Origin: ZC4RG20 sp963782445
GTDB taxonomy: Bacteria; Pseudomonadota; Gammaproteobacteria; Steroidobacterales; Rariloculaceae
Assembly: GCA_963782445.1 (NCBI GenBank)
Contig: CAWAJM010000001.1
Coordinates: forward strand, 3,782,001 to 3,846,000
DNA length: 64,000 bases
Direction: 5' to 3'
Under the pieces are notes generated by a model. It saw nothing but the letters and a program-made list of their open reading frames with translations, was not told the origin of the DNA and did no database searches. Below, piece by piece: positions 1 through 9,575 of this stretch; the stretch's first letter is position 1, and each line of letters starts with the position of its first letter. Position numbers and translations under genes: made by a program.

Positions 1-426
1 CGCCGGCGCGCGGTTCGCCTTCGCGGCCCGGTCGAGCACGGCGTTGACGAAGCGGAAGGTATCTGCGGCGCCATAGCGCTTCGCGAGCTCGACGGCTTCG
101 TTGATGACGACCTTGGGCGGCACGTCGGGCCGATGCTCGAGCTCGGCGAACGCGAGCCGCAGAATCGAGCGGCCGACGGAGTCGAGCTGCTCGGTGCCGC
201 GCACGGCGAAGCGCTCGATCGAGCGGTCCAGCGCGTCCGCTTCCTGCATGACCGCGCCGAGCAGCTCACGGAAATACAGCTGATCGGCGCGCTCGAAGTC
301 CCGCGTCGCGCCGAACTGATTGACGAGCTCGTCGAAGTCGTGATCCGCGAACTGCCACTGATACAGCGCCTTGACCAGCAGCTCCCTGGCACGGTGTCTG
401 GCCCGGCTCGGGCTCCCGCCGGCCAC
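1..426 (-). CDS. nusB: NusB transcription antitermination factor (C-terminus cut by window edge)
   Basis: NusB binds boxA RNA with NusE (S10) in rRNA antitermination complexes in the cytoplasm. The reading frame opens at a GTG (426-424) one base after the ribH stop and runs off the left edge, giving 142 visible residues. This is close to the usual 139-150 residue length, so little is missing. The N-terminus is basic (SRARHRARELLVKALYQW), as in the family's first RNA-binding helix. The segment PPKVVINEAVELAKRYG, followed by FVNAVLDRAAK, matches the conserved C-terminal half. It is the last gene of the riboflavin operon, the usual place for nusB in Gammaproteobacteria. The GTG start is inferred from spacing. 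Confidence 0.9.
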   Translation of the reverse strand, partial: MAGGSPSRARHRARELLVKALYQWQFADHDFDELVNQFGATRDFERADQLYFRELLGAVMQEADALDRSIERFAVRGTEQLDSVGRSILRLAFAELEHRPDVPPKVVINEAVELAKRYGAADTFRFVNAVLDRAAKANRAPA

Positions 427-427
427 G

Positions 428-907
428 TTACTGCTCCAGTCGGCGCAGCAGCGTGACCATCTCGATGGCAGTCAGCGCCGCATCGCTCCCCTTGTTGCCG
501 GCCTTGCTGCCGGCCCGTTCGACGGCCTGGTCGATCGTGTCGACGGTGAGCAGCCCGAACCCGATCGGAATCTCGTGCGCGAGGGCGACCTCGCCGATGC
601 CGTGGCTCGCGCCGGCGCAGACGTAATCGAAATGCGGCGTCGCCCCGCGAATCACGCAGCCGAGCGCGACGAGCCCGTCGTACTTGCGGCTCGCCGCCAT
701 CTTGTTGAGCGCGACGGGGAGCTCGAAGGCCCCGGGCACGCGCACGAGCGTGATGTCGGCGGCCTCGGCACCGTGCTTCTGCAAGGTCTCCACGGCGCCC
801 GCGACGAGCCGCTCGACGATGAAATCGTTGAAGCGCGCGGCCGCGATCCCGAAGCGCAGCCCGCGTGCGTTGAATTGCCCTTCGACGGGCTTGATCCGCT
901 CATCCAT
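428..907 (-). CDS. ribH: 6,7-dimethyl-8-ribityllumazine synthase
   Basis: RibH condenses 5-amino-6-ribitylamino-uracil with 3,4-dihydroxy-2-butanone 4-phosphate, the penultimate step of riboflavin synthesis, in an icosahedral or pentameric cytoplasmic assembly. The 159-residue product has the family blocks: FNARGLRFGIAAARFNDFIV at the N-terminus, VRVPGAFELPVAL, the substrate loop LGCVIRGATPHFDYVC, and the C-terminal segment GSKAGNKGSDAA. I chose the ATG at 907, which begins MDERIKPVEG. An in-frame upstream extension to 1021 would lie inside the preceding gene. The start overlaps the 3' end of ribBX by eight bases, so translational coupling is likely. Confidence 0.97.
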   Translation of the reverse strand: MDERIKPVEGQFNARGLRFGIAAARFNDFIVERLVAGAVETLQKHGAEAADITLVRVPGAFELPVALNKMAASRKYDGLVALGCVIRGATPHFDYVCAGASHGIGEVALAHEIPIGFGLLTVDTIDQAVERAGSKAGNKGSDAALTAIEMVTLLRRLEQ

Positions 908-2105
908 GCGTCCCGCCCCGCTCGTCCGCATCCCCTTCCCGCCGCGCGCCCCCGGCGCGGTCCTCGCGCCCGCTCTCCGTAACGTACTCGACGACCTCGA
1001 GCCCGAATCCGGAGAGCGCATGCATGTTCTTGGGCGAGCTCAGCACGCGCATGCGCCGCACGCCGAGCGCGCGCAGCACCTGAGCGCCCGTGCCGAACAT
1101 CCGCAAATCCATGTGGCCGCGCAGCGGCGTGACGGCGCCGCGGGCGCCGCCGAGGCCGCGCACCGTCCGCATGAGCTCGCGCGCCGACTCTTCCTGGCGC
1201 AGCACGATGACGACGCCGTGGTCCCGCTCCGCAATGAACCGCATGGCTTCGCGCAGCGGCCAGCCGAGCCGCGTGTCCTGGACCCCGATCACGTCCGCGA
1301 GCGTCTCCTGCCGATGCACGCGCACGAGCGTCGGCGTCTCGGGGTCGAGGCGGCCGCGCACGAGCGCGAGGTGCACCGTGCGGTTGATGTGGTCATCGAA
1401 GCAGATCATGCGGAACGGCCCGAACTCCGTGCGGACCTCGAGCTCGCCGATGGCCTCGACGGACTCCTCCTTCGAGAGCCGGTACTCGATGAGCGAGGCG
1501 ATCGTGCCGATCTTGAGCCCGTGCCGGCGCGCGAACTCGACGAGCGCGTCGCGGCGCGCCATCGTGCCGTCGTCGTCGAGGATCTCGACGATGACGGCCG
1601 CGGGCTCGAGCCCCGCGAGCCGCGCCAGGTCGCAGCCCGCCTCGGTGTGCCCCGCGCGCGTCAGCACGCCGCCGGGCTGCGCCATGAGCGGGAACACGTG
1701 CCCCGGCTGGGACAGATCCTCGGGCCGCGCCATGGGCGCGACGGCGGCGCGCACCGTGCGGGCCCGGTCGTGCGCGGAAATGCCCGTCGTGACGCCTTCG
1801 GCCGCCTCGATCGAGACCGTGAAGTTCGTGGTCTGGCGCTGGTTCGTGTCGTGCACCATGAGCGGCAGACGCAGCTGCTCGCAGCGCTCTCGCGTCAGCG
1901 TCAGGCAGATGAGACCGCGGCCGTAGCGCGCCATGAAATTGATGTCGTCGGGACGGACCTTGACGGCCGCCATGACGAGATCGCCCTCGTTCTCGCGATC
2001 CTCGTCGTCGAGCATGACCACCATCTCGCCGTTGCGCAGGGCGGCGATGATGTCCTCGATCGGATCGAGATCCGGACAAGCGCTGTCGCTTTTCGGTGTG
2101 AACAT
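900..2105 (-). CDS. ribB: 3,4-dihydroxy-2-butanone 4-phosphate synthase with degenerate GTP cyclohydrolase II-like domain (RibBX type)
   Basis: The N-terminal ~200 residues are a DHBP synthase, which converts ribulose 5-phosphate to the four-carbon riboflavin precursor. The metal and substrate motif DDEDRENEGDL and the later HTEAGCDLARLAGL block are both intact. Residues ~205-380 align with GTP cyclohydrolase II, but where that enzyme has its zinc cysteines (GECLTGDVFGSLRCDCG in the family) this protein reads VHRQETLADVIGVQDTRLG. No zinc ligand remains. The C-terminal domain is therefore probably not a cyclohydrolase, and this is the RibBX type known from many proteobacteria. A separate ribA should exist elsewhere. 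The 401-residue frame starts at ATG 2105, preceded by an AAGG ribosome-binding site, and overlaps ribH. Confidence 0.93.
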   Translation of the reverse strand: MFTPKSDSACPDLDPIEDIIAALRNGEMVVMLDDEDRENEGDLVMAAVKVRPDDINFMARYGRGLICLTLTRERCEQLRLPLMVHDTNQRQTTNFTVSIEAAEGVTTGISAHDRARTVRAAVAPMARPEDLSQPGHVFPLMAQPGGVLTRAGHTEAGCDLARLAGLEPAAVIVEILDDDGTMARRDALVEFARRHGLKIGTIASLIEYRLSKEESVEAIGELEVRTEFGPFRMICFDDHINRTVHLALVRGRLDPETPTLVRVHRQETLADVIGVQDTRLGWPLREAMRFIAERDHGVVIVLRQEESARELMRTVRGLGGARGAVTPLRGHMDLRMFGTGAQVLRALGVRRMRVLSSPKNMHALSGFGLEVVEYVTESGREDRAGGARREGDADERGGTHG

Positions 2106-2239
2106 TGCCTTGCAGATCTTCCTAGCCGCGGCGCGAAGCGCACCGCGCCGGGCGCGCTTCCCGCCCCGACGCGCGATGGTACCGCGAGACGGCCGAAACC
2201 GGCCAGCAACTCGGTCGCGCCGCGTGCACGAGGCGCCGC

Positions 2240-2836
2240 TCAGCACAAAGCGCCGACCCGGCGCTCGACGTAGCGCGCGAGCATGTCGACCTCGATGTTC
2301 ACGGCCGTGCCGAGCGTATAGCCGCCGATGATCGTCGCCTCGCGCGTGTGCGGAATCACGTTGACCTCGAAGCGCGCGCCGTCCACGCGGTTCACGGTCA
2401 GGCTCACGCCGTCCACGGCGATCGAGCCCTTGGCCGCCACGAAGCGCGCGAGCGCGGCGGGCAGCTCGATCGTCAGCGTCGTGGAGCGCGCGGCCGGCGC
2501 GAGCCCGACGACGCGGCCGACGGCATCGACATGGCCGCTCACGAGGTGCCCATCGATCGGGTCGCCGAGCCGCAGCGAAGACTCGAGGTTGACGGCCGTG
2601 CCGGCGGCGTACCCGCCGAAGGTCGTCGCCGCCAGCGTCTCGCGCGAAACGTCCGCCTCGAATTGTCCGCCGCCGGAATGGGTCGCGGTCAGGCAGACGC
2701 CGTTGACCATGATGCTCGCGCCGATCTCCGGCGCGGGGATCGGCACGCCGGCATGGGCGATCACGACGCGGCGGTCGCCGCCGGTGTCCTCGATCTCGAC
2801 GATGCGCCCGACCCCGCGCACGATACCTGCAAACAC
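2240..2836 (-). CDS. ribE: Riboflavin synthase alpha chain
   Basis: Riboflavin synthase dismutates two lumazines to riboflavin. The 198-residue protein has the family's internal duplication of two lumazine-binding repeats. The first begins MFAGIVRGVGRI and contains VNGVCLT and the signature LGDPIDGHLVSGHVDAVG. The second contains AVDGVSLTVNRVDG and VIPHTREATI. The start is a GTG at 2836 with AGGAGA about eight bases upstream. The gene begins 18 bases after ribD ends and is followed by a 134-base gap before ribBX. That gap shows no FMN riboswitch signature and no other clear element. Confidence 0.96.
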   Translation of the reverse strand: MFAGIVRGVGRIVEIEDTGGDRRVVIAHAGVPIPAPEIGASIMVNGVCLTATHSGGGQFEADVSRETLAATTFGGYAAGTAVNLESSLRLGDPIDGHLVSGHVDAVGRVVGLAPAARSTTLTIELPAALARFVAAKGSIAVDGVSLTVNRVDGARFEVNVIPHTREATIIGGYTLGTAVNIEVDMLARYVERRVGALC

Positions 2837-2854
2837 TGACTAATCTCCTTCGGG

Positions 2855-4034
2855 CTAACCGTCCGCCGCCGCGGCCGGCTCGGACCTGGCGTCGTTCGGG
2901 GCCTTCGCGCCCTGCGCGTTCTCGACGTCCTGCGCGGGCTTCGCGTGCTTCGCGAGCGGCCGCGCGACGATGCGCAGGTCCCGGCCGATGCGGCGCACGT
3001 CGCCGAGCTCGAGCTCGACGCGCTCGGCCAGCGATGCGAGCGGCGGCAGCGCGAACATGCCGCGCGCCGTGTCGCCGAGGATCTGCGGTGCATAGTAGAG
3101 CACGAGCTCGTCGACGAGGCCCGCCTCGAGCAGAGCGCCGTTCAGGACGGGCCCGGCCTCGACCCAGAACGTCGTTGACCTCGAGCTCGGCCAGGCGTGC
3201 GAGCACGGCGCCGAGGTCGCAGCGCTCGGCGCCGCCGACGCGGACGATCTCGGCGCGCGCGGCGAGTGCTGCGGGCGCCGCCTGCGCGGCCGTGAAGATC
3301 ACGACGCGCCCCGGCAGCGCGAGCGTTCGGGCCGTCGGCGGCGTGCGCAGCCGCGTATCGACGATCGCGCGCAGCGGCTGGCGAGCGGCCTCGGCGCCGC
3401 CCGGACGCGCGGTCAACGAGGGATCGTCGGCGAGCACGGTCGCGACACCGGTCAGGATGGCGCCGGCGCGCGCGCGCCACAGCTGCACGTCGGCGCGGGC
3501 GGCCTCGCCCGTGATCCAACGACTCGTGCCGTCCGCAAGGGCCGTGCGCCCGTCGAGGCTCGCCGCGAGCTTGCTGCGGACCCAGGGCCGCCCCCGCGTC
3601 ATGCGCGCGAGGAAGCCGCGGTTGAGCGCGGCGGCCTCGGCCTCGAGCAGGCCGATCTCGACCTCGATGCCGGCCGCGCGCAGCGCCGCGGCGCCGCCGC
3701 CGCCGACGAGCGGGTTCGGATCGCGCACGGCGCAGACGACGCGCCGGACGCCGGCCTCGATGAGCGCCGTGCTGCAAGGGCCCGTGCGGCCCGTGTGGCA
3801 GCAAGGTTCGAGCGTGACGTAGGCCGTCGAGCCCGCCGCCCGGGAGCCTGCCGCGCGCAGCGCGACGATCTCCGCGTGGGGGCCGCCCGCCGGGGCCGTG
3901 TAGCCCTCGCCGACGACCTCGCCGTCCTTGACGAGCACGCAGCCGACGCTCGGGTTCGGCGCCGTGGTCGCGAGCCCCTGCTCGGCCAGGGCCAGCGCAC
4001 GCTGCATGAGCTCGCGGTCGGGCCCCGCGCTCAC
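2855..4034 (-). pseudogene. ribD: Bifunctional riboflavin biosynthesis deaminase/reductase RibD, one-base frameshift
   Basis: RibD deaminates and then reduces the pyrimidine intermediate of riboflavin synthesis. The N-terminal deaminase is intact, with HAEI and the zinc motif PCCHTGRTGPC. The reductase domain follows (RSKLAASLDGRTAL, SRWITG). After LAELEVNDV the frame breaks at about 3163-3165, where the coding strand reads GGG and GG would restore VEAGPVLNGALLEAGLVDE in the next frame, then YYAPQILGDTARGMF and the stop at 2857. The full length of 1180 bases is a multiple of three plus one, consistent with a single inserted base. The GTG start at 4034 overlaps the nrdR stop by four bases. An essential pathway makes sequencing error more likely than real loss. 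Confidence 0.85.
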
Positions 4035-4534
4035 TTCTCGTCGTCCGGCAGCAGAGACATCTGCTCGCGGTTCGAACGGCGCGTCATGTCCTGCAGGCGC
4101 TGGATCTCGTCCTGGAATTCGGTGACGTCCTGGAAGCTGCGGTACACGGAGGCGAAGCGCACGTAGGCCACTTCGTCGAGCCGGCGCAACTCCTCCATGA
4201 CCATGTCGCCGATGAGACGGCTCGGGATCTCGCGTTCGCCGATGGTCTGGAGCCGATGCGTCACGCGATCGATGCAGGCCTCGATGGCCTCGCTCTCGAC
4301 GGGCCGCTTCTGCAAGGCCGTGAGCACACTGTGGCGCAGCTTGTCGCCGTCGAACGGCTCGCGCCGGTCGTCGCGCTTCGTCACGTGCGGCATGACGAGC
4401 TCGGGCGACTCGAAGGTCGTGAAACGCTCCTCGCACGACAGGCACTGGCGCCGCCGGCGCACCTGCCGGCCCTCGCCCGCGAGGCGCGAATCGATGACCT
4501 TCGTATCGGCGAAGTTGCAGAACGGGCAGTGCAT
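4031..4534 (-). CDS. nrdR: Transcriptional repressor NrdR
   Basis: NrdR represses ribonucleotide reductase operons in response to ATP/dATP. The 167-residue protein begins with the zinc ribbon MHCPFCNFADTKVIDSR, with the second cysteine pair in CLSCEERFTT. The ATP-cone follows from about residue 48 (VTKRDDRREPFDGDKLRHSV) and ends in the conserved YVRFASVYRSFQDVTEF. The length is normal with a short polar tail. It heads the nrdR-ribD-ribE-ribB-ribH-nusB run, and its stop overlaps the ribD start (GTGA), so the two are translationally coupled. The same order is common in Gammaproteobacteria. Confidence 0.97.
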   Translation of the reverse strand: MHCPFCNFADTKVIDSRLAGEGRQVRRRRQCLSCEERFTTFESPELVMPHVTKRDDRREPFDGDKLRHSVLTALQKRPVESEAIEACIDRVTHRLQTIGEREIPSRLIGDMVMEELRRLDEVAYVRFASVYRSFQDVTEFQDEIQRLQDMTRRSNREQMSLLPDDEK

Positions 4535-4555
4535 GGCGTGGCTCGAGTCTAGCTC

Positions 4556-4600
4556 AAAAAGGGGTCAGAGCCCTTTTCCGTTTCAGGGCCCTGTTCCGTT
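4556..4600. repeat. GGGGTCAGAGCCC element plus short palindrome between nrdR and glyA
   Basis: One copy of the short intergenic repeat lies at 4556-4577: an A-tract, GGGGTCAGAGCCC, then T4. The outer AAAAGGG and CCCTTTT pair around a GTCAGAG loop, so RNA from either strand would form an intrinsic-terminator-like hairpin. A second small palindrome, CAGGGCCCTG, follows directly and ends next to the glyA stop. The position suggests termination after glyA, with nrdR starting from its own signal. Confidence 0.7.
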
Positions 4601-5854
4601 TCACAAGGCGTAGACCGGAAAGCGCGCACAGAGATCCCGCACGCCCGCGCGCACACGCTCGATGCGCGGCGCGGCGTGCGGGTCCTCGAGCACGTCGGCC
4701 ACCCAGTCCGCGACGGTGTCGATCTCCTCCTGGCCGAAGCCCCGCGTCGTCACGGCCGGCGTGCCCACCCTGAGCCCGGGCGCGGCGCCGCCGGGGGCCG
4801 GCAGCGGCATGGCGTTGACGGCGATCTGCGCACGCTCGAGCGCCGCCTCCGCGACGGCGCCGTCCAGCCCGGCGGCGCCGAGGCCGACGAGCACCATGTG
4901 GTTGTCCGTGCCGCCCGTCAGCGGCGCCCAGCCGCGGGCCGCGAGCCGCGCGGCGAGCCGCCGCGCGTTCGCGACCACCGCGCGCTGATACACGGCGAAC
5001 TCCGGCGCCAGCGCCTCGAGAAACGCCACGGCCTTGCCCGCGATCACGTGCATGAGCGGCCCGCCCTGCGTCGCGGGATAGACCGCGGCATCGAGCCTGC
5101 GCGCGAGCGCGGCGTCGTCGCCCGCGAGAATCAGCCCGCCCCGCGGCCCGCGCAGCGTCTTGTGCGTCGAAGCCGTCGTCACGTCCGCGATCGGAACCGG
5201 GTTCGGATACGCACCGCCCGCGACGAGACCGGCCACGTGCGCCATGTCCGCGAGCAGGCGGGCGCCGACCGAGTCGGCGATCGCCCGCATGCGCGCCCAG
5301 TCGACGACGCGCGAATACGCCGAAAACCCCGCGATCACGAGCTTCGGCCGATGCTGCGCCGCAAGCTCGGCGACCGCGTCGTAATCGATGAGCCCCGTTT
5401 GCGGATCGACGCCGTAATGCACGGCCCGGAACAGCCTGCCGGACAGATTCGCGCGCTCCCCGTGCGTGCGATGCCCGCCCTGCGCCTGAGCCATGCCGAG
5501 CACGGTCTCCCCGGGCTCGACGAGCGCGAGGCAGGCCGCAATGTTGGCCTGCGACCCCGAGTACGGCTGCACGTTCGCGTACCCGGCCCCGAACAGCTGC
5601 TTGGCCCGCTCGATCGCGAGCCGCTCGGCGACATCGACGTGCTCACAACCGCGATACGACCGCCGCCCCGGAAACCCGTCCGCATACTTGTTCGTGAGCA
5701 CCGACCCCTGCGCCTCGAGCACCCGCGGACTCACATAGTTCTCGGAGGCGATGAGCTCGACGAACGCCTCCTGCCGCGCCCGCTCGCCCGAAAGCGCGGC
5801 CGCGAGCTCCGGGTCGAACCGCGCCAGGCCCTCTGCGCCACCCCAAGCCGCCAT
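4601..5854 (-). CDS. glyA: Serine hydroxymethyltransferase
   Basis: This PLP enzyme interconverts serine and glycine with tetrahydrofolate, feeding the one-carbon pool. The start is ATG 5854, with GGGAG nine bases upstream. A TTG nine codons earlier is possible but has no ribosome site. The resulting 417 residues equal the family length. Visible blocks are ELIASENYVSPRVLEAQGS near residue 30, NKYADGFPGRRSYRGCEHVD, NVQPYSGSQAN, GFSAYSRVVDWARM and the PLP-lysine motif STHKTLRGPRGG. One oddity is MAQAQGGHRTHG where most family members read LxHGGHLTHG; the conserved His-Gly core is kept. It lies upstream of nrdR on the same strand, separated by a terminator-like repeat. Confidence 0.96.
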   Translation of the reverse strand: MAAWGGAEGLARFDPELAAALSGERARQEAFVELIASENYVSPRVLEAQGSVLTNKYADGFPGRRSYRGCEHVDVAERLAIERAKQLFGAGYANVQPYSGSQANIAACLALVEPGETVLGMAQAQGGHRTHGERANLSGRLFRAVHYGVDPQTGLIDYDAVAELAAQHRPKLVIAGFSAYSRVVDWARMRAIADSVGARLLADMAHVAGLVAGGAYPNPVPIADVTTASTHKTLRGPRGGLILAGDDAALARRLDAAVYPATQGGPLMHVIAGKAVAFLEALAPEFAVYQRAVVANARRLAARLAARGWAPLTGGTDNHMVLVGLGAAGLDGAVAEAALERAQIAVNAMPLPAPGGAAPGLRVGTPAVTTRGFGQEEIDTVADWVADVLEDPHAAPRIERVRAGVRDLCARFPVYAL

Positions 5855-5885
5855 CGTTTCTACTCCCAAGCTTTCAACCAATGTG

Positions 5886-6006
5886 TCCGGCCGCGGCGTG
5901 CGCAGCTTGCCGGACGGGACGCTGGGCGCCAGGGGGGCGCCCAGCGAGCCCCCAGGGAAGGGTTCACGGCGCTCCGGTCCGGCAAGCTGCGCGCGCCGCG
6001 GCCGGA
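5886..6006. repeat. Long double-hairpin repeat, copy A
   Basis: Two 30-base arms (5886-5915 and 5977-6006) are reverse complements except for one position, which would be a G-U pair in plus-strand RNA. Between them sits an inner hairpin, GGGCGCCAGG paired with GGGCGCCC, followed by a core reading AGCGAGCCCCCAGGGAAGGG, then TTCACGGCG. The same core recurs at 19731-19844 and, on the other strand, at 19390-19511 and 26728-26849, with unrelated arms. It fills the gap between the deacetylase-like stop and the glyA start, leaving little room for a separate glyA promoter. Confidence 0.75.
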
Positions 6007-6010
6007 CTCC

Positions 6011-6941
6011 TTACGCCAGCGCCTCGACGACCCGTGTCCAGGCCCGCGCCAAGTTCCGCCGGTTGTACCCCCCGCCGCCCATCGCGAGCACCCGCCCGCC
6101 GGCATGCCGCTCCGCGATCGCGCGCACGCGCTCGGCCGCGTAGGCATGCGCATGCTCGCTGTACGCGAGATGCGTCAACGGATCCCCGGCCAACGAATCG
6201 GCGCCGCACTGCAGCAGGACGAGCTCGGGCTGCATGTGCTCGAGGAACGTCTCGAACGTCGCGCCAGGCCGCGAAGAACTGCTCGTCGCCGGCGCCCGGC
6301 GGCATCGGCACGTTGAGCTTCGTGCCCGCGGCCGGCCCCGTGCCGCGCTCGGCGCGCGCGCCCGTGCCGGGATACAGGAAGCGGCCGTCCTCGTGCAGGT
6401 CCGCGATGATGACCTCGGGATCGTCCTCGAAGCCGTAGAAGACGCCGTCGCCATGATGAGCGTCGATATCGACGTAGGCGATGCGCGTGAGCCCATGGTC
6501 GCGCCGCGCAGCCTCGATCGCGATGGCGCAGTCGTTGAAGACGCAAAAGCCGGCCGCGCCCGTGCGCGCCGCATGATGCAGGCCGCCGATCGGAATGAAC
6601 GCGCGCCGCTCGGGCCCCGCGACGATGGCCGCGAGTGCACTCAGCGTCCCACCGACGACATGCGCCGCCGCCTCGTAGACGCCCGGGAACGCCGGCGTAT
6701 CGGCCTGGTCCAACAAGCCGCTCCCTTCGGCCGACATCTGCAGCACCGTCTCGACGTAGCCGGGTGAGTGGAAATATTCGATCTGCGCGCGGCTCGCCTG
6801 GGGGGCCGCCGCGCGCGCAAGGCCCGCGAAGCTTGGTGAACGCTCGAGCTCGGCCATGAAGGCAGCGTGCCGGTCCGGGCCGAAGGGATGGCCGCCCGGG
6901 AACCCGTAGGCGGCGATCTCGGGCCCCGCGATCAGCAGCAT
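6011..6941 (-). pseudogene. Histone deacetylase / acetoin utilization family hydrolase, one-base frameshift
   Basis: This is a member of the zinc-dependent arginase/deacetylase fold (bacterial HDAC-like, AcuC or acetylpolyamine amidohydrolase type). From ATG 6941 the frame reads MLLIAGPEIAAYGFPGGHPFG and carries the catalytic blocks PIGGLHHAARTGAAGFCVFN and YVDIDAHHGDGVFYGF, so the metal ligands Asp/His and the tandem histidines are present. After FFAAW the frame is lost near 6263. Dropping one base lets it continue as TFETFLEHMQPELVLLQCG, then the family motif ADSLAGDPLTHL, to the stop at 6013. The 931-base length fits one extra base. The substrate is unknown. The break may be a sequencing error. 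Confidence 0.8.
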
Positions 6942-6959
6942 GCTGCGCGCCTCCACCGG

Positions 6960-6988
6960 TTTCCACGGGTTGCGCGTTCGCCGATAAT
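6960..6988 (+). promoter_or_regulatory. Candidate sigma-70 promoter of ettA
   Basis: TTTCCA (6960-6965) is separated by exactly 17 bases from GATAAT (6983-6988). The -35 box matches 4 of 6 consensus positions and the -10 box 5 of 6. Transcription would start about 35 bases before the ettA ATG. The site lies in the 88-base divergent gap with the deacetylase-like gene. It was found by eye only. Confidence 0.5.
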
Positions 6989-7029
6989 CGCAGCCCCCGC
7001 GAACCGCTTCAGTCCAAATTCGGGAATCC

Positions 7030-8700
<1,671 letters not shown>

Positions 8701-8705
8701 CACAC

Positions 8706-8799
8706 GAAAAAAGGGGTCAGAGCCCTTTTTCGCGCCCGGCGTCCGCAGCCGAGACCGCGCCGCGCCCGGGCGAAAAAGGGCTCTGACCCCTTTTTCGCC
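8706..8799. repeat. Inverted pair of GGGGTCAGAGCCC elements after ettA
   Basis: A forward copy (about 8707-8732) and a reverse-complement copy (about 8770-8799) lie 37 bases apart, and the flanking CGCGCCCGG / CGCGCCCGGG also repeats. Each copy can fold alone, as an A-tract, GGG/CCC stem and T-tract, and the two can pair with each other into a longer hairpin. It sits immediately after the ettA stop and before the next gene, fitting a transcription terminator. Confidence 0.7.
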
Positions 8800-8867
8800 C
8801 CCCGTTATCGCTAGTTCCAGTTTCGCAACTGTGACGAAGTCGGTAGACTGCGGATCAGAGGTGCGAC

Positions 8868-9575
8868 GTGGCGATTTATGTTAATAAAGACAATAACTTC
8901 GAGCTGCCAAAGCCCGTCGTCCGCGAATGCCCCCATTGCGGCACCCATGCGCAGCTGCTCCCGGTCGCGACCCCGTCGTTCGAAGTGCTGACGAAGGCCC
9001 GGCCGCACCAGGTCGGCATGGCCTTCCGATGCGCCGCGTGTAACGCACCGCGCTTCGTGCGCACGGCCGTGCGCCGCTTCGAGCCGGAGCGCGTCGAGCT
9101 GTCGTCGAACCTCGTCGAGGTCGAGCGCACGCGCGAGCGCTTCCCTTACGACTACCTGCCCGAGCCCATCGCGCACCTGCTGCGCGAGGCCCTCGAATGC
9201 TATGCGGCGGACTGCCACAACGCCTTCGCGCTCATGTGCCGGCGCACCGTGCGGGCCTCCTGGAGGCAGCTCGGCGGCCACGCGCGCCTGCGCTGGCACG
9301 AGCTGTTTCAGGACGTGGTGACGGCCGGCAACGTCGACGCCGCCACGACGCGCAAGCTCGAGCGCGTGCTCTTCGGCACCGACGAGAACGTGCCCGAGAT
9401 CGGTGCCGTCGAGGCCGCCGTCCTCATCGAGGTCATCAAGGACCTTTTCTACCAGTGCTACGTACGCGCCGCGAAGCTGCGCGCGGCCATGCGCATGCGG
9501 CGCTACTTCGCGGGCGGCGCAAGCCCGCTCGAGTACGAGAGCCGGCCCGAGGAGTCGACCATCACGGCCTCGTAG
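8868..9575 (+). CDS. DUF4145-like protein with N-terminal zinc-ribbon cysteines
   Basis: The 235-residue soluble protein starts at GTG 8868 with GAGGTG just upstream. Near the N-terminus it has two CxxC pairs (CPHCGTHAQL at residues 22-25, then CAACNAP), which look like a zinc ribbon. From about residue 105 it has the helical pattern of DUF4145 (PIAHLLREALECYAADCHNA, then the conserved arginines of LMCRRTVRASW). The family is found in standalone proteins and next to restriction or defence enzymes, and its function is not established. No defence gene is adjacent here. Its last 73 bases overlap apbE tail to tail. Confidence 0.7.
   Translation: MAIYVNKDNNFELPKPVVRECPHCGTHAQLLPVATPSFEVLTKARPHQVGMAFRCAACNAPRFVRTAVRRFEPERVELSSNLVEVERTRERFPYDYLPEPIAHLLREALECYAADCHNAFALMCRRTVRASWRQLGGHARLRWHELFQDVVTAGNVDAATTRKLERVLFGTDENVPEIGAVEAAVLIEVIKDLFYQCYVRAAKLRAAMRMRRYFAGGASPLEYESRPEESTITAS

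Noticed and set aside
2106..2239. FMN riboswitch in front of ribB
   Set aside because: The conserved FMN-element sequence (GGGGTGAAATTCCC-like and CGGTGGTAA-like blocks) is absent on the coding strand.
3160..3168. Programmed ribosomal frameshift in ribD
   Set aside because: There is no slippery heptamer, and the shift adds a base in a short G-run. Two unrelated genes show similar changes, favouring sequence error.
900..4445. One 1181-codon open frame on the minus strand across ribB, ribE, ribD and nrdR
   Set aside because: It is ribB and most of ribD read in a shared frame joined by out-of-frame readings of ribE and nrdR. High GC leaves few stop codons. Gene borders are set by conserved domains and ribosome sites.
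5886..6006. Insertion sequence with terminal inverted repeats
   Set aside because: At 121 bases it has no coding capacity and no obvious target duplication. The arms differ between copies, unlike a MITE family.
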